A stretch of DNA of 64,000 nucleotides from Deltaproteobacteria bacterium (GCA_029261895.1 JAJDAK010000047.1:1-64000); one strand, 5' to 3'. Positions 8,873-18,383 are shown, counted from the stretch's first letter. Program-made: numbers and translations. The notes: generated from the sequence alone by a model not told the origin.

Positions 8873-9603
8873 GGCAAGAGATTCTTCGCGAGAAAACGTT
8901 CGGAGTACAAGAATTCTTCAGGTGAAATTTCAGCATGTCGGCCGGGCCGCGCGTGCAATTCTTTCTTTCGCGATCCAATTTGATCGAAGAGATCAAGGCA
9001 GCGATTGCGTGGAATCAGTTCATCATCCCATTGCATTAGAAAGAGCACCGGACATTCGATAGCAGCGGCATCTTTTCCCAAGCGTTCGCCCGTCGGCCCG
9101 AATGTTCCCATCAGTCCGAGTACCGCTGTCTGAATTCTTCTCTCGGCGGCGACGAGCGGAAGGCCGTAGATCGTTCCCATCGACAGGCCCCAGTACGCGA
9201 GTGGCCCGTGCCCGACTTCCGCAAGCGTTCCGGCCGCACGTAGTGCGGCCCCCCAGTCCTCGATCATCTCTTCTACCAACTCAACACGTTTCCAAGACTG
9301 GTTGAACTCTTTGAAGAGGGCGGTTTCGTTTTCCGCTGGTTCGTCACGACGATCGCCGTGAATCGGACCATCGATCGAAACTGCAGCGAATCCATGATGA
9401 CGAACCAGACGACGAGCCATGCTGAGAACGTAATCACCACGTTTGTGATTCCACGCACCGTGGCCTAATAGCACCAGCGGTGTTTCTGGCTGGACTTCCG
9501 ATGGAGTCCAGAGAATTCCGGGAATTTGACGCGACGATACGATCGCCTCAAATCGACGTTCCACCACATTTCGACTCACTATCTGATCACCTATCCAGCG
9601 CAT
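8869..9603 (-). CDS. Alpha/beta hydrolase (dienelactone hydrolase-like)
   Basis: The 244-residue protein has an oxyanion region GHGAWNH (47-53), a nucleophile elbow GLSMG with Ser141, Asp193/Asp194 in FLMQWDDE and His223 near the C-terminus. This is a complete serine-hydrolase triad layout. It has no signal peptide, so it should be cytoplasmic. It forms a two-gene operon with the MFS transporter, which suggests uptake and cleavage, or modification and export, of an ester-like compound. The specific substrate is not evident. Confidence 0.78.
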   Translation of the reverse strand: MRWIGDQIVSRNVVERRFEAIVSSRQIPGILWTPSEVQPETPLVLLGHGAWNHKRGDYVLSMARRLVRHHGFAAVSIDGPIHGDRRDEPAENETALFKEFNQSWKRVELVEEMIEDWGAALRAAGTLAEVGHGPLAYWGLSMGTIYGLPLVAAERRIQTAVLGLMGTFGPTGERLGKDAAAIECPVLFLMQWDDELIPRNRCLDLFDQIGSRKKELHARPGRHAEISPEEFLYSERFLAKNLLP

Positions 9604-9673
9604 ATCGTCTCCGAGGCGCTGAAAAGTAGCATGGGCTTGATGTGATGGGTGGGGTTCGGGTTAGTATGCGCCG

Positions 9674-10606
9674 ATGGAATTGCGCGAGGTTGCAGCGAGC
9701 GTTTACGCCTGTCTGCAGGAAGATCGCGGGTTGGGTTGCAGCAACTCTGGCCTCATCAATCACGGTCCCGGTTTGGTTGTGGACACGTTTTGGGATCTTC
9801 CGCATACGCGCGAGATGATCGGGCTCTACGCCGACGTTTGGGCTCAGCCAGCCGCACACGTGGTTAACACCCATCACAACGGTGACCATTGCTGGGGAAA
9901 CCAACTCTTTCCCGAGTCGGAGATCATCGGCCATCGGCTCTGCGCTGAAAGCTTCGAGGATTTTCCGCCAGACGTCACAGAGGCACTGCGCCTGGCGACA
10001 GACAGTGAGGATCCCGCAATTCGGGATTTCGCGGAAAAACTCGCGCCGTGGGATTTCTCTGGAATTGAACTCACGCCACCGACGCGCCTCGTGGAAGATC
10101 GCTTAGATTTAGAACTCGATGGCTTACCCCTCGAGATTCTGTATGTGGGCCCTGCACATACGATGGGCGATGTGATTGTTCATCTTCCGGAGCAACGCGT
10201 CGTATTTGCAGGCGATATTCTTTTTTATCGCTGCACACCCATCTCTTGGGAAGGCACGTTCGAGCGTTGGATCGCTGCGCTTGATCGCATCATCGCATTT
10301 GAGCCTGAAGTCGTGGTCCCGGGCCACGGTCCTATTTGTGGCACCGAGGGACCCGAGTCGCTCAAATCCTATCTTTTCTATGTTAGAGATGAAGCGAAAT
10401 GTTCATTCGAAGCGGGCATCCCAGTACTCGAGGCAGCAAAGAAGATGGATTTGGGACCCTTCGCCGACTGGACGGAGCCGGAGCGGCTTGTCTTCAATAT
10501 CGAGCGCGTGTATCGCGAACTTCGAGGTGACTCTGTTGATGCGCCTATCGATGCGCTGACACTTTTTCGCCAGATGTACGAATTATCACAGAGCAGAAAC
10601 GGTTAG
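9674..10606 (+). CDS. Metallo-beta-lactamase-fold hydrolase
   Basis: The 310-residue protein carries the MBL-fold motif as NTHHNGDH: His67, Asn69, Asp71 and His72. The second metal His of HxHxDH is therefore Asn. Downstream fold elements are present: GPAHTMGDVIVHLPE, VVFAGDILF and VVPGHGPI. Asn-substituted members exist in this superfamily, so it may still be an active mono- or dinuclear hydrolase. It sits ten bases before egtD on the same strand, so the two are probably co-transcribed. Its role is unknown. Confidence 0.78.
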   Translation: MELREVAASVYACLQEDRGLGCSNSGLINHGPGLVVDTFWDLPHTREMIGLYADVWAQPAAHVVNTHHNGDHCWGNQLFPESEIIGHRLCAESFEDFPPDVTEALRLATDSEDPAIRDFAEKLAPWDFSGIELTPPTRLVEDRLDLELDGLPLEILYVGPAHTMGDVIVHLPEQRVVFAGDILFYRCTPISWEGTFERWIAALDRIIAFEPEVVVPGHGPICGTEGPESLKSYLFYVRDEAKCSFEAGIPVLEAAKKMDLGPFADWTEPERLVFNIERVYRELRGDSVDAPIDALTLFRQMYELSQSRNG

Positions 10607-10615
10607 GGGACGCGT

Positions 10616-11566
10616 ATGATAGTCGAAGACCTGGAGCCCAAACGATCCACATTTAAGTCGGAAGTTTTGGACGGATTGTTGAAGTCGCCGAAAGAGTTGC
10701 CGTGTAAGTATTTCTACGATGAGCGCGGCTCTCAGCTCTTTGATCAGATCTGCGAACTCGACGAGTACTATCCGACGCGGACCGAGCTCGCGATCATGCA
10801 TGATCGTATCGGTGATATTGTGAACCAGCTCGGTGCACGCTGCATGTTGATCGAATATGGCAGTGGTAGCAGCTTGAAGACGCGGGTTTTGTTGGACCAT
10901 CTCGTCGACCCGTGTGCGTATGTTCCTCTGGATATCTCCCGCGAACACTTGATCAGCTCGGTTCAGTCATTGATGGACGAGTATCCGGAGATCGACATCC
11001 TCCCCGTATGCGCGGACTATACCTCGGACTACGCCGTCCCCGAGCCGGAAGAGACGCCAGCGCGCCGTGTCGTCTATTTCCCGGGTTCCACCATTGGAAA
11101 TTTCAGTCCCGCCGAGGCGCGCAAGTTCCTATGCCATATCGCTGCGGTCTGTGGTACCGGCGGTGGTTTGCTGATTGGCGTCGATCTTAAAAAGGATCGT
11201 CAGATCCTTGAGCGGGCATACAACGATACACCCGGCGTGACGGCGGAATTCAATATGAACCTACTCAGTCGAATTAATCATGAGCTAGGGGCGAACTTTC
11301 CGCTCGATCGTTTCTTCCATCGTGCACATTACAACCGTGATGAGGGCCGCATCGAAATGCACCTGATTAGCCGCAATGCGTGCTCGGTATCGATGGGGGA
11401 TCGAAATTTTGATTTTCGCGCGGGTGAGAGTATTCGCACTGAATGTTCGTACAAGTACAGCATGGACGAGTTTCGCGAGCTTGCCAGTAGCGCGGGATTC
11501 GAAGTACAAAAAGTCTGGACCGACGCACTGCCGCTTTTCAGCATCCAGTACCTAACGGTTGTTTAG
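10616..11566 (+). CDS. egtD: L-histidine N-alpha-methyltransferase (EgtD-like)
   Basis: The 316-residue protein matches the EgtD family in length and motifs: an N-terminal CKYFYDERGSQLFDQI segment, SAM-binding IEYGSGSSLKTR, and VVYFPGSTIGNF. EgtD trimethylates histidine to hercynine, the first committed step of ergothioneine synthesis. No egtB-type sulfoxide synthase lies in the window. Related proteins methylate other substrates, so the exact product should be regarded as likely rather than certain. It follows the MBL-fold gene closely. Confidence 0.83.
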   Translation: MIVEDLEPKRSTFKSEVLDGLLKSPKELPCKYFYDERGSQLFDQICELDEYYPTRTELAIMHDRIGDIVNQLGARCMLIEYGSGSSLKTRVLLDHLVDPCAYVPLDISREHLISSVQSLMDEYPEIDILPVCADYTSDYAVPEPEETPARRVVYFPGSTIGNFSPAEARKFLCHIAAVCGTGGGLLIGVDLKKDRQILERAYNDTPGVTAEFNMNLLSRINHELGANFPLDRFFHRAHYNRDEGRIEMHLISRNACSVSMGDRNFDFRAGESIRTECSYKYSMDEFRELASSAGFEVQKVWTDALPLFSIQYLTVV

Positions 11567-11595
11567 GTTCCGGTCGTTTAGCGTCGAAGACGGCG

Positions 11596-13269
11596 CTACT
11601 TCGGAAATTGTTTGAAGCGGATGCGCTGCGGTTGGTCGAGGTCCATGCCATTGCGTCGCTTAAAGTCTTCGCAGTACGCTTCATAGTTCCCTTCGAACCA
11701 TTCCACATGGCTATCGCCCTCGAATGCCAGAATATGTGTGGCGATGCGGTTGAGGAACCAGCGGTCATGCGAGATCACCACTGTACAGCCGGAAAACCCG
11801 AGTAGCGCTTCTTCGAGTGCGCGCAGCGTGTCCACATCGAGATCGTTGGTGGGCTCATCCAGCAGGAGCACGTTGCCGCCGCTGCGCAGTAGTCGAGCGA
11901 GGTGCAAGCGATTCCGCTCACCGCCCGACAACTGACCCACCATCTTCTGTTGGTCGGTGCCTTTGAACCCGAACGACGCGATGTATGCGCGCGTAGGCAT
12001 CTCGCGCTTGCCCACGCGAATATGCTCCGCTCCATCTGCGACCGCTTGCCAGACTCGGTGTTCAGGGTTGAGAGCTGCACGGCTCTGATCGACATATGCA
12101 AGCTCCACCGTTTCGCCGAGCTCGAGTTTCCCTGCATCCGGAGACTCTTCGCCAGCGATCATCCGAAACAGTGTGGTCTTACCCGCGCCATTCGCACCGA
12201 TAATCCCGACGATCCCCGCGGGCGGCAATTCAAAATCCAAATTCTCGATCAGAATTCGGTCGTCGTAACCTTTCGTCAGGCCATTCGCGACAATGACGCG
12301 ATTCCCCAGCCGTGGTCCAGGGGGAAGCGCGATCTCTACGCTTTCGGGCGAGCGGTCTTCCTCCTCAGCGCGGAGTTTTTCGTATGAGCTTAGGCGTGCC
12401 TTACCTTTGGCTTGCCGTGCGCGCGGCGCCATTCGAATCCATTCGAGCTCGCGTTTTAATGTGCGTCGACGATTGGCTGCCTGCTTCTCGGCTTTCTCAA
12501 GGCGTTGATGCTTCTGTTCCAGCCAGGATGAGTAGTTGCCCTCGAACGGATAACCACTCCCACGATCGAGTTCTAAAATCCAGCCCGCGACATTGTCGAG
12601 GAAGTAACGATCATGCGTGACGGCAACAACGGTTCCCGCATACTCCTGCAGATAGCGCTCGAGCCACGCAACCGACTCGGCGTCGAGATGGTTGGTGGGT
12701 TCATCGAGTAAAAGGATGTCTGGCTTCTCAAGCATCGTGCGGCAGAGGGCGACGCGGCGGCGTTCGCCTCCCGATAGTTTGGTGACGTCGGCGTCCGGGT
12801 CAGGAACACGCAGTGCATCCATTGCCATATCGACCGTGCGATCGAGCTCCCACGCATCGAGCGCGTCGATTTGATCCTGCAGTTTGCCTTGCTCTTCGAG
12901 CAACGCGTTCATCGCGTTATCATCCATGGGCTCGGCGAAGCGCGCACTCACGTCTTCAAACTTCTTCAGCAACCCGCGGATATCTCGTACGCCCTCTTCG
13001 ACGTTCCCGCGCACGTCCTTCGACTCATCCAACTCGGGTTCCTGCGCCAAATAGCCCACGCGAATTCCCGGATGTGGTTTTGCCTCGCCGACGATCTCGG
13101 TATCGACGCCCGCCATGATGCGTAGCAGGGTACTTTTTCCGGCTCCGTTATGACCGAGCACACCGATTTTTGCGCCGGGTAAAAAAGCGAGCGTAATGCC
13201 GTCCAAGAGCACGCGATCCGGCGGCACAACCTTCCTCAGATCCTGCATGGTGTAGACGAATTCAGGCAA
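11596..13269 (-). CDS. ettA: ABC-F translational throttle protein EttA
   Basis: The 557-residue soluble protein has two ABC ATPase cassettes and no membrane domain. The first Walker A is GHNGAGKST (39-47) and the second is GANGAGKTT, each followed by an LSGGERRRV- or LSGGERNRL-type signature and LLLDEPTNHLD/LLLDEPTNDLD. A basic linker (KRELEWIRMAPRARQAKGKA) separates them, as in EttA. EttA binds the ribosomal E site and gates the first elongation step according to energy charge. It is transcribed convergently with egtD. Confidence 0.93.
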   Translation of the reverse strand: MPEFVYTMQDLRKVVPPDRVLLDGITLAFLPGAKIGVLGHNGAGKSTLLRIMAGVDTEIVGEAKPHPGIRVGYLAQEPELDESKDVRGNVEEGVRDIRGLLKKFEDVSARFAEPMDDNAMNALLEEQGKLQDQIDALDAWELDRTVDMAMDALRVPDPDADVTKLSGGERRRVALCRTMLEKPDILLLDEPTNHLDAESVAWLERYLQEYAGTVVAVTHDRYFLDNVAGWILELDRGSGYPFEGNYSSWLEQKHQRLEKAEKQAANRRRTLKRELEWIRMAPRARQAKGKARLSSYEKLRAEEEDRSPESVEIALPPGPRLGNRVIVANGLTKGYDDRILIENLDFELPPAGIVGIIGANGAGKTTLFRMIAGEESPDAGKLELGETVELAYVDQSRAALNPEHRVWQAVADGAEHIRVGKREMPTRAYIASFGFKGTDQQKMVGQLSGGERNRLHLARLLRSGGNVLLLDEPTNDLDVDTLRALEEALLGFSGCTVVISHDRWFLNRIATHILAFEGDSHVEWFEGNYEAYCEDFKRRNGMDLDQPQRIRFKQFPK

Positions 13270-13331
13270 GGCATTCCCCTCAAGATGAACGAGGTCGAGA
13301 ACATAACCGGCCGAATGGTATTAACCAGGGT

Positions 13332-13628
13332 ATGAAGCTTTTTGTAATGATCGGATATGACGGTCCAAACGGGCTGGCGCTGCGCCAGGAAATTCGGCCT
13401 GCCCACCTTGCTAACCTCGAGCCGCTCGATCAAGCTCGGCGCATCCGCCATGGTGGGCCACTGCTTAAAGAGAGTGGGGAGCCCGTCGGCAGCGCGATCG
13501 TATTTGAAGCCGAATCATTAGGGGCTGCCCGCGAGATCGCGGCTCAGGACCCCTATGTGACGGGCGGCGTCTTTGAGCGCTATGAGGTCTACGAGACCAA
13601 GGGCGTTTTTCCGCAGGCACAGGATTAA
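13332..13628 (+). CDS. YciI-like protein
   Basis: The 98-residue protein is a YciI-family ferredoxin-like fold. It has the RPAHLANLEPL segment with the conserved His, then GPLLKESGEPVGSAIVFEAES and DPYVTGGVFERYEV, which closely follow family members. These are probable small hydrolases or dehydrochlorinase-like enzymes of unclear function. It is divergent from ettA with only about 60 bases between starts, so the two promoters must overlap there. Confidence 0.85.
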   Translation: MKLFVMIGYDGPNGLALRQEIRPAHLANLEPLDQARRIRHGGPLLKESGEPVGSAIVFEAESLGAAREIAAQDPYVTGGVFERYEVYETKGVFPQAQD

Positions 13629-13750
13629 AAGCTCTTTTATCTCCAGGGGTTGCGGGCGAGCGCGGGCCCTCTAGCCTGCTCGTCGGCCTTAGTCCTGTAT
13701 CGTTTTCCTTGCGACCTCTGGGAAAGCTCCGTACGCTGCTTCCGGTCTTA

Positions 13751-13767
13751 GACGGGGACTACCCGTC
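13751..13767 (+). promoter_or_regulatory. Hairpin in the 5' leader of the outer-membrane protein gene
   Basis: A perfect 6-bp stem (GACGGG/CCCGTC, loop GACTA) ends directly at ATG 13768. The ribosome-binding sequence GGAGGG (13771-13776) lies just beyond it, before ATG 13780. If transcribed, this structure would expose the ATG at 13780 while occluding initiation at 13768, so I take 13780 as the start. A regulatory role is speculative. Confidence 0.4.
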
Positions 13768-13779
13768 ATGGGAGGGAAT

Positions 13780-14850
13780 ATGGGTCGACTCAAGGCTTTG
13801 ATGGGGATTTTCGTGCTGCTCGGATTGCTCGCGCAGCCCATGACCGCGCTGGCGGTTTCAGCGACCACCGGCGATGCCGAATTCATCGTGCCGGATGGAA
13901 CTTCCGGAACCACGTTGATCATTAAGCAGGATGGTGTGGTTAAGAAAGAAGTTCAGATCGATACCTCCAAGGATCGCGTGCTCGGCGCGCCCGTCGTTCG
14001 CGTGAACGATCTTGCTGAGGGTTACCACACGGTTCAGGTGAGTGATAAGGGCCAGGTCAGTGAAGAGCAGGGTTTCTACGTAGAGGCCGGCGAAGTCGTG
14101 CGACCGCGTGTGAGTATCGCCGCGCTGCTTGGGTTGGCGTGGTGGTTCTCGATCGGCCCGATGATCACGTATGAATGGGGCAACTTCGATGGTGAGGTCC
14201 ATTCACAGGGCGGAACTAACCAGGACGCGAGTACGGACTTTGACTTGGACGGCAAGAGTCTGGGTGTTGAGGGTACGATCCACTGGCCAACCAGCTGTGG
14301 CATGCCTGGATATTTTTGGTGGGCCTACCTCGCCTCGAATGCGAAAAGCAAAGCGGGCGGTTTAGATCTTCATGCCGGCGCTAACGTCGACACTTTCGGA
14401 ACGCTGAGTGAACTCGGCATTCTGATGACGGCATTCGCGTATCCCCTGTGGATTGCAACCGGCACGAGCCCGCGTCTGACCGCGCATCTCGCGCTTCTTG
14501 CAGGTCTGGCGATTACCTGGCATCGCATGGAGATCTTCAGCGACGAAACCGGTGGCGGTGGTAACGTAGAACACAGCAAAGACACGGATATGAACTACGG
14601 TCCGCTCTTTGGTTTTCGATACAGCCACCCCGTGAGATGTTTTTCGAGATACATCGCGCTAGCCACGATGGTTAACGTGCTCGCGCTGACATACTATGTG
14701 CCTGATATCCAATCCCATCGTTTCAGCACCTTCACGAATAACAACTATCGTGCACGCGCTGACTCGGGATGGAAATATCATCTGGGTCTCGGCATGACGT
14801 TCATGTTCGACTACGACTTCAGTCGCGGCACGGACAGAATGCGACGCTAG
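13780..14850 (+). CDS. Secreted outer-membrane beta-barrel-like protein, unknown function
   Basis: The start at 13780 follows GGAGGG closely. A clean signal peptide (MGRLKALMGIFVLLGLLAQP, then AMTALA-like cleavage) leads a roughly 355-residue protein. Residues after the signal form an Ig-like beta segment (TLIIKQDGVVKKEVQ, HTVQVSD). The rest alternates aromatic and small residues with repeated Gly/Asp turns, as in small outer-membrane barrels, and ends GLGMTFMFDYDFSRG. I do not recognise a family. A strong intrinsic terminator follows, so this is a single-gene unit. Confidence 0.65.
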   Translation: MGRLKALMGIFVLLGLLAQPMTALAVSATTGDAEFIVPDGTSGTTLIIKQDGVVKKEVQIDTSKDRVLGAPVVRVNDLAEGYHTVQVSDKGQVSEEQGFYVEAGEVVRPRVSIAALLGLAWWFSIGPMITYEWGNFDGEVHSQGGTNQDASTDFDLDGKSLGVEGTIHWPTSCGMPGYFWWAYLASNAKSKAGGLDLHAGANVDTFGTLSELGILMTAFAYPLWIATGTSPRLTAHLALLAGLAITWHRMEIFSDETGGGGNVEHSKDTDMNYGPLFGFRYSHPVRCFSRYIALATMVNVLALTYYVPDIQSHRFSTFTNNNYRARADSGWKYHLGLGMTFMFDYDFSRGTDRMRR

Positions 14851-14868
14851 TCCGCGTTTTGATTCGCT

Positions 14869-14904
14869 AACCCCGGGGTGCTTCGGTGCCCCGGGGTTTT
14901 CTTT
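14869..14904 (+). terminator. Strong intrinsic terminator with UUCG loop
   Basis: The arms AACCCCGGGG (14869-14878) and CCCCGGGGTT (14889-14898) pair perfectly. The stem extends through wobble pairs to a TTCG tetraloop and is followed by TTTTCTTT. This is a textbook Rho-independent terminator for the outer-membrane protein gene. Confidence 0.92.
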
Positions 14905-14935
14905 GTGCGGAGCAGTTTTGGGGGGACCGCGCAAT

Positions 14936-15844
14936 CTAACGGATGGGAATCTTCCCCAGATCTCCGATCATGCACTTCACCGAGCCGCCGCCCTTCTTGT
15001 AAAACTCGGAGACGTTGGTTTTCAGAACATGGACTCCACGTTCTCGAATGCGAGCTTCTAGGTCATCCGAAATGCCATCAGGCATCACTAAACAGGGCTC
15101 TCCTGCTCGCTCGAAATGAAAGGAGTTGGCCGCATAGATCGCCGCGTCTGCGTCTCCGATTTCGACGATGCGATCATTCAACTGTTCGCGTAGTTTTTCT
15201 CGCGATGCGTGATCAAGTACCGGCATGTAGGCGAGCAGATGTTCGCGATTCTCACCGAACGAGCAAAGGCAGGTGTCGCCGTGATAGAAGCCTTCGTTGT
15301 TGAGTCGGATTTGTAGTATCGGTTTCCCCAGCGGCCGGATGGCCTCGATCTCGTCGACTGCTTTGGGTTGACTACGGAAACCGTAGATGCGTTTCCAAGG
15401 TGGCCAGCCGAGTCGCGGAACGAAACGCTGTTTCCGAATCTCGCCGTAGGTGAATAGGTAGAGCTCACCACAGGGGAAGAGATCGGCTTCGCCTTCAAAG
15501 CGGCTTTCAATGTTTTGTACCCGCAGTCCCAGTGGCTCGATGGCGTCTCGGTACGCCGCTTGTTCTCCTGCGCGCGTGGGAGTGAGGTTGGAGAGTATGA
15601 AGTCGTCCCCCACGCGAACGCCGGCGTTCGCGGGGTAGACCAAGCCCGGGTGTTTCGCGTTTGGTGGTATCACGACGACCCGAAGTCCTTGGTCGCGAAG
15701 CAGGTCGTGCATGTGTTTCCACTGAACGATGGCTTCTTCTCGGTTGACCGTCTTCTTACGACCATAGCGATCGCGGGTGTGGGGGTTAGCGCCGCCAACG
15801 ACGGAAAAATGCGTCGCATCGCCCATGAGGACCGTGTGTTGCAT
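14936..15844 (-). CDS. Guanidino-group-modifying hydrolase (DDAH/arginine-deiminase-like), candidate AstB substitute
   Basis: The ATG at 15844 lies nine bases after the astD stop and gives a 302-residue protein. An upstream in-frame ATG at 15913 would overlap astD and add an unusual N-terminus. Motifs of the guanidino-modifying superfamily are present: FEGEAD (116-121), HGDTCLCSF with His188, and GGGSVKC with nucleophile Cys291 near the C-terminus. AstB belongs to the same superfamily but is typically about 440 residues, so this is a different branch. As last gene of an astA/astD operon it may hydrolyse succinylarginine or a related guanidine. The substrate is inference. Confidence 0.72.
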   Translation of the reverse strand: MQHTVLMGDATHFSVVGGANPHTRDRYGRKKTVNREEAIVQWKHMHDLLRDQGLRVVVIPPNAKHPGLVYPANAGVRVGDDFILSNLTPTRAGEQAAYRDAIEPLGLRVQNIESRFEGEADLFPCGELYLFTYGEIRKQRFVPRLGWPPWKRIYGFRSQPKAVDEIEAIRPLGKPILQIRLNNEGFYHGDTCLCSFGENREHLLAYMPVLDHASREKLREQLNDRIVEIGDADAAIYAANSFHFERAGEPCLVMPDGISDDLEARIRERGVHVLKTNVSEFYKKGGGSVKCMIGDLGKIPIR

Positions 15845-15852
15845 TGGCCGAA

Positions 15853-17358
15853 TCAAAGTTTTGGAAATCCTGGATGTTGCGTGGGCAGCGTCGGCTCCTC
15901 CATTTCTACGCACGCCACGGGATAGCTGCAGTAGACGCTGGAGAGCGCTGCCGCGGGCCGATCGTTTCCGCTCTTGCCAAGTCCTCCAAACGGTAACGCC
16001 GATGATGCCCCAACCGTGCTGGTGTTCCAGTTCAGCAGACCAAGGCGTGTTTCTCTAAACGCATATTCAAAGCGCGGACGAGATTTCGTGAAGACGCTGC
16101 CGGAAAGTCCGTACTCGGTGGCGTCCAAGTAAGCGATCGCTTCTTCGAAACTATCGCAGCTGAGCACGCAGACATCGGGCACAAAGTGTTCCTCCGCTTG
16201 ATAACGACTTTCCGAATCCCAGGATGCAACGCGATGCAGGCTTGGTCGTACGTAGTGACCCGCGTAGGGACCCTCCGTCGGGCCGCCTTCGAGCAAGCAT
16301 TCCGCAGCGTCGTTCCGTGCCCAACCCAGCAAATCCGCATGACGCTGTTTTGCAGCGTGGGAAATCAGCGGCCCCATGAACGCGGCTTCGTCGAGCGCAT
16401 AGCCAACCGTGATGCTCGACATCAATCGACGAATCTTTTCAGTCAATTCTTCTGCGATCGAGTGCATGGCTAATACTCTGCTCGTTGCGCTACAGCGCTG
16501 GCCCGCGGTCGCGGTTGCACCAAAAGCGATTGCCGCAGCTGCAGCGTCGAGATCCGCGTCGTCGGCAACTGCGACCCCGTTCTTGCCGCCCATCTCGAGG
16601 GCAATGAGTTTCCAGGGTTGGTCCAGCGTGTCTTCGAGAATTCGACGTCCCACGCCGTACGATCCAGTGAACAGCACGCCCGCTAGGTCGTGATGTTTCG
16701 CGAGCCTCGCGCCGCTCCGAGCATCGCCATGAATCAAATTGATCACCCCGTCGGGTAGGCCCGCGTGTCGCGCGAGTTCAACATAGAGTTGCGCGACCAT
16801 CGGCGCCGATTCTGAGGGTTTGATGACGACGGTATTCCCGGTCGCGAGAGCGGGGATCACGTGTCCATGCACCAAGTGCCCAGGGAAGTTGAAGGGCCCC
16901 AATACCCCTAATACGCCTCGTGCGTGGTGACGCCAGCGTGCAACCTGCCCCGGAGCCATGACGAACTCTCGGTCTTCTACTTCTTTAAGTCCGGCATCCA
17001 GTGTGAGGTCGACTTTTCGTATCATCGCCTGGACTTCGCCGCGCGTCTCCCAGAGCGGCTTGCCGACATCGCGCGAAATCGTCTCTGAAAATTCAGAACT
17101 CGCCGCTTCGATCTCCGCCGCGAAGCGTTTTAGATGTTTTGCACGCTCGTTAGCGCTGAGATCGCGCCAACCTCGATAAGCACCGCGTGCCGCTTCGACC
17201 GCGTGGTCGACATGGCTCAACGCAAAGGGGACGTTGCCCTCCAACGCCGATAGATCTCCCGGATCTTCGAGCGCTATCTCGCCGTCGGGTTGTGCAGGAA
17301 TTCGAAACTGACCGTCGATGAAGTCTCCGAGTGCTGTGAATTCGTATTTCTGATTCAT
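15853..17358 (-). CDS. astD: Succinylglutamate-semialdehyde dehydrogenase
   Basis: The 501-residue aldehyde dehydrogenase has the transition-state Asn157 (GPFNFPG), Lys180 in VVIKPSESAP, general base Glu255 (ALEMGGKN) and nucleophile Cys289 (AGQRCSATSR). The N-terminal GDFIDGQF segment and the LEMGGKNG wording are characteristic of AstD. AstD oxidises N-succinylglutamate semialdehyde to succinylglutamate with NAD+ in the arginine succinyltransferase pathway. Its start overlaps the stop of astA by ATGA, which supports the pathway assignment. Confidence 0.88.
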   Translation of the reverse strand: MNQKYEFTALGDFIDGQFRIPAQPDGEIALEDPGDLSALEGNVPFALSHVDHAVEAARGAYRGWRDLSANERAKHLKRFAAEIEAASSEFSETISRDVGKPLWETRGEVQAMIRKVDLTLDAGLKEVEDREFVMAPGQVARWRHHARGVLGVLGPFNFPGHLVHGHVIPALATGNTVVIKPSESAPMVAQLYVELARHAGLPDGVINLIHGDARSGARLAKHHDLAGVLFTGSYGVGRRILEDTLDQPWKLIALEMGGKNGVAVADDADLDAAAAAIAFGATATAGQRCSATSRVLAMHSIAEELTEKIRRLMSSITVGYALDEAAFMGPLISHAAKQRHADLLGWARNDAAECLLEGGPTEGPYAGHYVRPSLHRVASWDSESRYQAEEHFVPDVCVLSCDSFEEAIAYLDATEYGLSGSVFTKSRPRFEYAFRETRLGLLNWNTSTVGASSALPFGGLGKSGNDRPAAALSSVYCSYPVACVEMEEPTLPTQHPGFPKL

Positions 17359-18383
17359 CCGCCGGCTCCTGAACTGAGCGGCGTCGTGGCGATTTCGTCT
17401 CCAACACTAATTTCTAGACGGGTGCAGGCTTCCTTGGGGAGCTTGGCTTCGCCACCGGTGATTTCGGCTGGCGCTGCGACAGCACGAAATTCGGCACCGC
17501 GGCCCGTAGCAAGAATGAACGGCGGTGCATCGTGTCCGGGTGGTTCGGATCCGACGGTGCAAATCAGGTTCTGCTGAATCGGGACGACGTCGTTTGTCTG
17601 CGCACCATAGAAAGGTCCTGCGTCAAACGGATCGATTTCTCCGATCCATCGCAAACCGGCCCGTTCGAGCAAGCGCACCGCGGGTAGGGCTTCTTCATGA
17701 ACTTGACCGAGTTGGCTTTCTACATCGGCGGGGAGAAGTGAAGCGTAGAAGGGCGTATCGGGAAAAAGGTCGAGAATAAACTTCTTATCCGTGACACTGC
17801 GACGATCGGCTTCAGGATAAGACATCCCCGTAAAGCGTTTGCCGAAGACGCGCCAGAAAGCAGAGCGCCCCTCGTCATCCATTGCCGCGCGCATCTCACA
17901 AAGAACCTGCGCTTCAAAACACTGCGGATGTTGTGCGATGAACGCGAAACGACCCCAGGACAACAGGCGTCCGAGCCAACCGGGACGGCCACGCGAATCG
18001 GGGTGGAGTACCAAAGCGCCGAGCTCGGTGGGTCCGTCGTAGCACGCTTCGAGCTGCAATGTCCGGTGTTGCACGGTGATCGGTACGCTTGCCGCGCTGC
18101 GTTCTTCATGGCGAACACGCAAGAAAAGATGGGGCATCGATTCCGTGCCGTGTTTGGAGAGAATGGCGCAGGTTCCAACCACACGATCCGTTTCCTCAGC
18201 AAGCACGAATTGGTATTCACGTTCTTCCGCCGGAGGCCCAAGGTCGTGAAAAGCGTTGCTGGAGCGTTCGAGACGACCGCGTAAAAAACCTTCGTCCATC
18301 GGTAAATTAGGGCTGTCGAGATAGCGTGCTAGCTCCAATAGGGCAGCGAGATCGTTCGCGCGTGCAGGTCTTAGCAGGTGCAC
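17355..18383 (-). CDS. astA: Arginine N-succinyltransferase
   Basis: The 342-residue length is normal for AstA. Recognisable family segments run in order: LLRPARANDLAALLELA, ELGALVLHPDSRG, a GRFAFIAQ segment, SAFWRVFGKRFTGMSYPEAD, KFILDLFP and EIDPFDAGPF. The enzyme transfers succinyl from succinyl-CoA to the alpha-amino group of arginine, the first step of the AST pathway. It overlaps the upstream M20 gene by 13 bases and astD by four, so it is firmly inside the operon. The first of its relatives' subunit types (AruF/AruG) are similar; this is a single gene. Confidence 0.88.
   Translation of the reverse strand: MHLLRPARANDLAALLELARYLDSPNLPMDEGFLRGRLERSSNAFHDLGPPAEEREYQFVLAEETDRVVGTCAILSKHGTESMPHLFLRVRHEERSAASVPITVQHRTLQLEACYDGPTELGALVLHPDSRGRPGWLGRLLSWGRFAFIAQHPQCFEAQVLCEMRAAMDDEGRSAFWRVFGKRFTGMSYPEADRRSVTDKKFILDLFPDTPFYASLLPADVESQLGQVHEEALPAVRLLERAGLRWIGEIDPFDAGPFYGAQTNDVVPIQQNLICTVGSEPPGHDAPPFILATGRGAEFRAVAAPAEITGGEAKLPKEACTRLEISVGDEIATTPLSSGAGG

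Noticed and set aside
8070..8996. 308-residue open frame on the minus strand inside the MFS gene
   Set aside because: It is an alternative frame of the transporter gene with no family resemblance and an arginine/cysteine-rich composition.
14936..15844. Assignment as AstB
   Set aside because: Only about 300 residues with DDAH/arginine-deiminase-like motifs, while AstB is typically about 440 residues.
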